Shown: piece by piece, positions 57,549 through 64,000 of the stretch | Position numbering within the stretch: position 1 is the first letter of the stretch | How the letters are laid out: each line of letters begins with the position of its first letter | NCBI GenBank assembly: GCA_035233585.1 | Contig: CP141154.1 | Location: 64,572,501-64,636,500 of the forward strand | Length of the DNA: 64,000 nt | Direction of reading: 5' to 3' | From: Antiaris toxicaria | Lineage: Eukaryota > Streptophyta > Magnoliopsida > Rosales > Moraceae | Notes under the pieces: generated by a model | Databases searched by the model: none | What the model was told of the DNA's origin: nothing | What the model saw: the letters and a program-made list of their open reading frames with translations, nothing else | Translations under genes and position numbers: made by a program

Positions 57549-58635
57549 GTTAGGAAATGCCCTAAGCATTAAAGTCATTTTGATGTATTTATTTTGAACT
57601 GGATAATAAAATTATATATAGAGGTTATTCATTACATTGCTATCTGTCCTCGTTTTATTTACATGTTAAAGTAAATGTAAGCAAATATGGTTCCCTGACT
57701 GCTTGTGTTAAACTGTTAGAACCTTGCATGCAATGGACTTTTGTATGCGAGAAGACAATGTTCTAAAGTTAGTGTTCTAAACTATGGTCTGTAGTCTATG
57801 GGGTTAGACCGAACATCTAACTCATGTTAAGACTATTATGTTGTCTAAAGCCTTGGAGGGGACGGTTTGTCTTGACTATCTAGAACTGGACTCCCAAGTA
57901 GAGACATAGATATGTTGCTTGGTGGTGACATATTAGACCGAGACTAAAGCGTGATTGATCTACGAAGTCCGCTTTGAGTGGATTGATCTGCTTTTGACGT
58001 TCATTGCGCAGTAACCTTAATCCTGAGTAAAAGGATAGCTTCATGTATATGACTTGTGTACTTCGATGTTCCAATGGCTAAAGCATCTCAGAGGTAGTAA
58101 GCTTATAGACCGGTTCGTTGGGTGCATGACTTGTATACGATGAAGGGTTTGTTTACAGATATCGGAATCATAGCTCTGAGGAGGAGTTAAGGGTATCCTC
58201 TTAAAGGCATTATACTGAATGTGAAAATGGACAAGGCCTTGGGTCATCTGTTGGGCGAATGACTTCTTATTCACATATGGTGAATAATCATTTTCTTAAT
58301 TCGGTAATATAATGGAACTTTAAGATAGCCTAATCTGTAATAACCGGGAAATTTTACTGTTCTCGGAATATTGTAAATTGCATGTACATGATGAATTTCA
58401 TGTTTAAAATGTAAAATGTGTGATTAATATTGTGTAGAACGAGATAAAATGTTCTAACGATATTACAGATTAAGAATTCGGTGATGTAAAAGCATGCTGA
58501 ATTGAGCTAGGGAAAAACAGTGAACTATAAACCCTAGTACGTGACTCAGGGTAAGCTGAGTGCACAAAAAGATAAAATACTGATAGTAGTGATTTTAGAC
58601 GTAAGTGCGTGTGTGTGTGTTGCACATAGTATTGA

Positions 58636-59110
58636 GAAATTGGTCTAGATGACCTCTTCTTGACCTAAAATTTATATATTTAGATTCAGCATGCTCAAAT
58701 TAGTCAATTGAGCATGAAAAGTAATATTTGATCCAGAGATACGCAGTATCAAGAAATTGGTCAAGTTGACATTTTCTTGATATAAAATGATATATTTAGA
58801 ATCAGAATGCTCTAATTAGTCAATTAAGCACAAAACGAAAATTTTGACCGGGAAATGTACAGTATCGAAAACTGATCGAGATGACCTCGGATGACAACGA
58901 AACTGATATATTTGGATTCAGGACGTCCAAATTAGTCAGTATAGCCTATCAGAATACTCAAATTAGTTAATTGAGCACAAAGGTAATTTTTGACGGGGAA
59001 TTTACAGTACCAGAAACTGGTCGAAACGATCTCGGATGAAAACGAAACTGATATATTTGGGTTCAGCACGCCCACATTAGTCAGGATAGCTCATGTTGAA
59101 AATTTGGACA
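58636..59110 (+). repeat. Diverged tandem array in G3 U3
   Basis: Units begin gaaattggtctagatgacc (58636), gaaattggtcaagttgac (58753), gaaaactgatcgagatgacc (58867) and gaaactggtcgaaacgatc (59013), spaced 117, 114 and 146 bp. Each includes 'gatatatttg.attca' and 'aattagtca' blocks. This could be an enhancer-type U3 repeat. No function is shown by sequence alone. Confidence 0.75.
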
Positions 59111-59159
59111 AAAAGGGTATAAAAGGGCGAAATTGTAGAAAAGGCCCCATAATTTTCAT

Positions 59160-59830
59160 TTTCTAGATTTTCTTCCCCACACCTACACCATCGGTGAACA
59201 GTAACCGACCACTGGAAATGGTGTCCGTTTTCGACACTGCTGGTCTCGTTGGAAAGCTCTCAACGAGCTGAGTCCAACGGTGTGCTGAATCGACGGAACC
59301 GACGTCGGAGAACGCCGCACGCGCCGCCCGAAGCCACCGGTGGTCGAAAATTTCAAACGGTCGTATCTCCGCCGTCCGACCTCCGGTCGACACGATTCCA
59401 GTCCCAAAAGTTTCGTTATAAAGAGGAGAACAAAACCCATAGCTCATTTCACCTCAACAGTCACCGGATTGCGCCGCCGAACATTGCACCGTCGCCACCG
59501 TGAAGCCGCCGTGAAACTCGCCGTTTCCGGTCGAGTCGAGGGACACCGTGGGTGTCAAAATGATCAGAGTTCAATGGGAAGCAAAAGCCCTCAAACAATT
59601 TTGGGCAACAACCCCAGCACGGCGGAGATTCAACGTCGCTGCCATGGGTCGTGTTTTCGAGGTCGATTGTCGACGATCGGAGCCTCCAATGGTGAAATTG
59701 ACACCACCAATGGACTCCTCTCATCGAGATCTTCAAGGTGGGTACCTCCGTTGTTCGCGCCGCTGCTGTTTGCCGTCGAAGTCAACGTCGGTCAACGTGG
59801 TAACACTGGTCAACGGTGACCTAGGGGTGG
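59160..59830 (+). other. GC-rich, gene-like block inside the G3 LTR
   Basis: Markedly richer in CpG and CCG than its surroundings, with overlapping open frames on both strands (59249-59503, 59340-59819, 59548-59838 on +; 59163-59447 and 59461-59736 on minus). The translated frames are Arg/Pro-rich, for example RRNRRRRTPHAPPEATGG. They carry no domain I recognise. The text (ccggtggtcg, gtatctccgccg, ggaaagctctcaacgagct) is of a kind found in LTRs of other plant retrotransposons, as far as I remember. I treat it as LTR sequence, not a host gene. Confidence 0.5.
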
Positions 59831-62800
59831 AAAAATGAAGAATGGCCTGTTGGCCTATTTTCGACGTTCTGGACACCCGCGGCATCAGAATTGACAACAG
59901 GGATTCCGAACGTGAAGAACAGTGACAAAAAGTTTGCGCGGTCGAGACCGAACAGTTCGTCCGATCACCGACGGGACGATTTCGGTAGCGATTTCGTTTC
60001 CTTTCATTCCTTATTTATGTATTGGAATGATTTGTATGTAATTTGTATTCAAAATGTAAAAAGAAAAGAAAAAAAAAAGAATAAAATGAATGAAATGTCA
60101 GAAAAAGAAAATGTATGGGAAATGTGAAAATTTTTACGTAAAAAGTTGAGTTTTACGTAAAAATTAGGCCTCTGGTATAGTACGTGGTAGAATAAAATAG
60201 GTTAGATGGTTTTAAGGCGTTTCCTAAACGCCGGAAACCTAGAAATTTAGCGAAAATGCTGTCGAAATTTTGAAAACAGCACTATGGGCATTTTGGTGAA
60301 AAACGAGAGACAAATTGTGTTCGGTAATGGAAACCGAGACCCTTCGATGAGTTAGGCTCAGAAAATGGGAAAATGAACCTTTGAGGAATAGTAAATCGTC
60401 CCTCTGAGGTTGTGAAATGTAAAGGAACGGAAAAACCGACGTTAAGGGTATTTTAGGAAATGAAAGGTAAATTTGAGGTCAAGATGAAAACCCGAGCCCA
60501 CTCGGTGTCTAAGGCTCAGGATTAGCATAACAAACGTTTCAGGGGTAGTGAAATACCCATTTAAGGCTACGAAACGTGAGAAAAAAGAGAAACGACCCTA
60601 GGTGTTTGAATAGTACCACCCGAGGGTCGGATGACCAATAGTCGTCTATGGAACAGCAATGGATGCTGTGAAAGTGTGTAAAACCTTAAGAAATATTATT
60701 TTATGATATTTGAGCTTAGAAAATCCTGTTAAAAGTCACAGTAAGCATATAACGGTCCCGAGACCCGTCAGGGGTAAAACGGTCATTTTGACCAAAAATT
60801 TCTGAAAGGCTCGGAAAGGACCGTGAATGCCTAAGGATAGTTAAAATGAAATTATAAAAGTTAAATTGGGTCTTAAACCAACAAAAAGTAGGTTTACGAT
60901 GAGAAATCAAATCAGGGGCAAAATGGTAATTTTGCCAAAAGTTAGTGTAAAAATGGAAAATGAGATTTTAGATTCCTAAGACCATTTACGGAAAATAAAA
61001 CGTAGAATTTTTACGTTTTACTAACTTTTGAATATGAAATGAAGATTTAGAATAACCGTGGTTATTTCGATTATAGGAACCTGATCCAAACACGGCAAAG
61101 GAATGTCTGCGGAGCCAGGGAAGGAAATGCTAGCGAAAGTATCTGTAAGTTCGAATATTTAATTGACTGCAATATGAATAGACTAGTATGTCTAAGTGTG
61201 ATATGTGTAAGTTCCAGCATTCATTTGTCTGCTCATGAACATTCTGATGTTGTTCATTATATGAATGAATTGATCTGTTATGTCTAGGTTTATGTGCTAT
61301 ATGAATGTTTCATAGCACGATGCTATGATAAACGTTTGGTAAGCTCAGATATTTACATGTCTGCAGCATGAATTACTATTTGATTGATTTAAGTACTTTT
61401 CGTACAAACTTGTAAAATCCTACGGGCAATAGGGGTGTAGTTAAACTAACTCACCTAATGAAATGAGAAATTAAAAAGTGTATAAATAATACACTATGGA
61501 GAAGTGTTAGGGCACTATAGTGTGGTTAATTAAAAACACACATAAAGAAATAAATGTAAAGACATACAGGCAATAAGGCTTCCACCGTGGGATGATTCAT
61601 ATGAATGTCGCCGGTGGGGAACTATAAGAAAGATGGTAATGAAACCACTAAGGCGTACCGTCCCTCTAACATAGTGGTGGAGGTTTTTCTCATATCCTAC
61701 AAGGATATCAAGGCTGTGGAGGCCGATGTTCTAAGGTCGCTCCTTAGACCCTCCCAGTCAGCGTGCTAATAATCATCGGTACTGCCATAAACAGAGCTCT
61801 AAACTAGAAATCAAATAGAGAATAAACCATCAATAAAATGATAAAAATCATAATTGAGCATAACCAAAGCTTACGCTAGAGTAATGTAAATTCGGTTAGG
61901 GTATGTGAATAGTATCCCAATAGAGTAAAGTGAATAGTAACCAGTTAGGGTAACTGTTACTATTCATCGATCAAATGTCAAAATTACTATTCATAGGAAA
62001 TTGAGTTTTAGTGTTTTTGAATCAATATGATTCTTACTATGTATGTTTGAACTTACTGAGCCTGTTAGCTCATCAGTTTGTTCATGTTGCAGGTAAGAAA
62101 CATGTCCAGCAGATTTCTGAATGGCGACAGGATGAGAGCGTGTCAAAGAGATAGGGAATCCACTATGGATATGGTCCTGCTACAAGTTTTCCGCTGAGTG
62201 TTGAAAGAAAAGACATGTATTGTAAAAAGATTTGATTTATGTATTAATATATAAAGTATGTTTGTACTTTTAAAAAGTGACAAACATAGTTCAGTTTAAT
62301 TACGTTATGTTTACAAATAAGAAAAAGTATTTAAAAAAAAATGATTCCAAATTTCTCAAAGGGGTTTAAAGGAAAGAAAAGAATTTAGGCGACCCGACGA
62401 AGTTCACGAGCTATTGTAGTCGGCTAAGGAGCTTGATTGCAATAGTTTCGATGGACCGAGGTCGGGGGCGTCACATAATCAGTAGGATTAAACAGACTTT
62501 GGCCTAAGGCTGATCATGGATATCATATGAGGGTTCTGCATACATGACAAGGTCATTGGACGATAGCTTGTCACAGGCTTACGTAATACAGTATATAATT
62601 GGGAGTTCAGTTTCAGGTTTATAGTGGTGTGACTCTGAAATTAGTGATCATATGATTGAGTTGGTCTGTAAAGAATGATGATCATGTGGATTTACGGGAG
62701 CCCGATTATATATGTCAAATTAGTCCCTCTACTAGCTCCACATAATTCTTTAACGTTTGGTAAATTGATTTGTGTATGCTATTGGCTAGTTGATTATGCA

Positions 62801-62992
62801 TGGATGGTGTTGACATAGGATTAGGATGGTAGACAAGATTCTCTATGGTTGGATTCAGATTTTGTTTTGGATAATAGAGTACATAATTATTCGAACTCCA
62901 AATAAAGTTGCCATGATTTTATTTGAGATTGGATTGGAGTTGTAGAAAATTATCCATGAGAACAAGAGTTTGAAATACAACTGTTTTGTGGA

Positions 62993-63151
62993 TTTTGAAA
63001 TTTGAATTTTGAAATTTGAAATTTGAAATTTGAATTTGAAATTCGAGTTTGAAATTTGAAATTGAAATTGAAATTGAAATTGAAATTTGAAATTTGAAAT
63101 TTGAAATTTGAATTTGAAAATCGAATTTGAGATTTGAAATTCAAATTTTGA
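62993..63151. repeat. TTTGAA-type tract in E5 LTR
   Basis: About 159 bp, including a local aaattg-type run near 63060 not seen in the other copies. Confidence 0.85.
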
Positions 63152-64000
63152 ATCACAGTCCAAGTGGGATTCGAATTTGTTATGGTAAATCCACAAGGAA
63201 TGAAATTCGAATTTGAGTTGGATATGGAGAGAAAAATCTTGTTAGAATCCTACTTGAATTTTGAATCCAAATCCTAACCAAATATGGACAAAAATTTTGA
63301 AGATTATCCTCAATGAATTTTTGGACTTTTGTGGATAAGGTTCAAGGAAAAATTCAAGTTTCAATCCCAGTTGAATTTGGATTCACTCCTCCCTGATAAT
63401 GGCCGAATTTTTGGAGTAACTCTCCTAGGAGATTTCCGGTTATTTTGGATAAGGATGAGATAAGATTCAAGCTTGAAAATCCTTGTGGAATTTTGATTCT
63501 TCCTTATCCAAAAGTGGCCGAAATCTTGGTGGAGATTTCTCCATTGAATTTTCAGATTTTTTGTTTGAAAAAGGGAGATAAAATTCTAATTAAAATCTTG
63601 TTTAGATTTGGATTGGAATTATCTTATAATGGCCGAAATTTGTTGGGATTTTGCCTTGGATAATTTTGGATTTTATGGTTGTGGATAAGGGAGAATATCT
63701 TCTCCTAATCCAATTCAAATTCAGAGAATCACCTTATGCAGGTCTATAAATAGAGGTCCTGCCACTCCAATTCTCTCAGACCACAGACTCTCAGGTGAGC
63801 AGGCTTATTGTTGCACAACTCACCGTAACAATAAGTTCTTTAGAGATCTGGGTAGTCAGAAGAAGACTAGCAGTGTTAGCATACCGATCGAGGTTCAGAG
63901 TGCCCACACACTCAGCCATTCAGGAATTGAAGAATAGTAGAGAAGGCTAGTTGGTTAAAGCCCTCCGGTCATTCTCCTTCTGCAGATTGGTGTCCTTGAG

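Larger units (their letters stand above)
58336..62475 (+). mobile_element. G3: Gypsy solo LTR, 4.1 kb
   Basis: Bounded by tgtaataaccgggaaatt and gggggcgtcaca, with perfect taatc duplications (58331-58335 and 62476-62480) inside the E5 LTR. It is related to, but clearly distinct from, the G1 family (same start gist, and shared blocks such as 'ttactgagcctgt' near 62055 and 'ttccgctgag' near 62190). It is close to the old remnant at 12814-14141. No internal region is present, so it is a solo LTR. It contains a diverged tandem array (58636-59110) and a GC-rich block (59160-59830). Confidence 0.92.
57549..64000 (+). mobile_element. E5: Copia LTR running off the window, carrying G3
   Basis: It starts gttaggaaatgccctaagc (the first T of the usual TG is C here or belongs to the target), runs to 58335, is interrupted by G3 and resumes at 62481. 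The TATA box is at 63743-63752, and the window ends about 150 bp before the expected LTR end. Whether it is a solo LTR or the 5' LTR of a complete element cannot be seen. Left flank acctc (57544-57548) would be its target duplication. TTTGAA-type tract at 62993-63151. Confidence 0.9.

Noticed and set aside
59249..59838. Possible host gene in the GC-rich block of G3
   Set aside because: It lies inside a complete solo LTR with perfect target duplications, competing frames exist on both strands, and no domain is visible.

Overview
The window is plant nuclear DNA made entirely of nested LTR retrotransposons. I see no host protein gene, tRNA, rRNA or CRISPR array. Two families account for almost all of it. 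One is a Copia element with very long LTRs (about 2.45 kb), a tRNA-iMet-type primer binding site and Gag-PR-INT-RT-RNase H order; it looks Angela/Tork-like, but that lineage call is from memory. The other is a Gypsy chromovirus with about 3.5 kb LTRs, PR-RT-RNase H-INT order and a C-terminal chromodomain, which looks Tekay/Del-like. Both lineages are known from flowering plants. The species cannot be told from the sequence.

Layout. An old, diverged Gypsy LTR is the floor (1-2034, resuming at 12814-14141). Copia E1 (+, 2035-12813) sits inside it. At 14142 a minus-strand Copia, E2, begins and is spread over three pieces (14142-17999, 43121-44080, 54561-57548). Copia E3 (+, 18000-43120) and Copia E4 (+, 44081-54560) split it. 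Gypsy G1 (+, 25585-42902) sits inside the 3' LTR of E3, and an inverted solo LTR of the same Gypsy family, G2 (38191-42104), sits inside the 3' LTR of G1. On the right, Copia E5 (57549 to the window end) interrupts the 5' LTR of E2 and carries a 4.1 kb Gypsy solo LTR, G3 (58336-62475). Five-base target duplications (TSDs) are perfect for G1 (cccac), G2 (gcact), G3 (taatc) and E4 (gtgag), and differ by one base for E1 and E3. The deepest chain is Gypsy floor > E2 > E3 > G1 > G2.

Coding state. Every gag-pol copy is broken, mostly by in-frame stops that look like C-to-T (or complementary G-to-A) changes, plus small frameshifts and deletions. Between them the copies still show the zinc knuckle, protease, integrase, reverse transcriptase and RNase H motifs. 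None can encode a complete polyprotein.

Most unusual features. (1) G1 carries two gag-like reading frames in tandem: an extra proline-rich, acid-tailed Gag-like ORF1 (29394-30473) ahead of the ordinary Gag-Pol (30753-35392). (2) The primer binding site of G1 is present four times in a 57-58 bp tandem array. (3) The Copia leader has a conserved consensus splice donor and acceptor about 622 nt apart. The acceptor lies inside a hydrophobic N-terminal extension of Gag, and the putative intron holds three small hairpins, suggesting a splice-controlled choice of Gag start. (4) GC-rich cassettes sit in otherwise AT-rich elements (Copia leader and G3 LTR).
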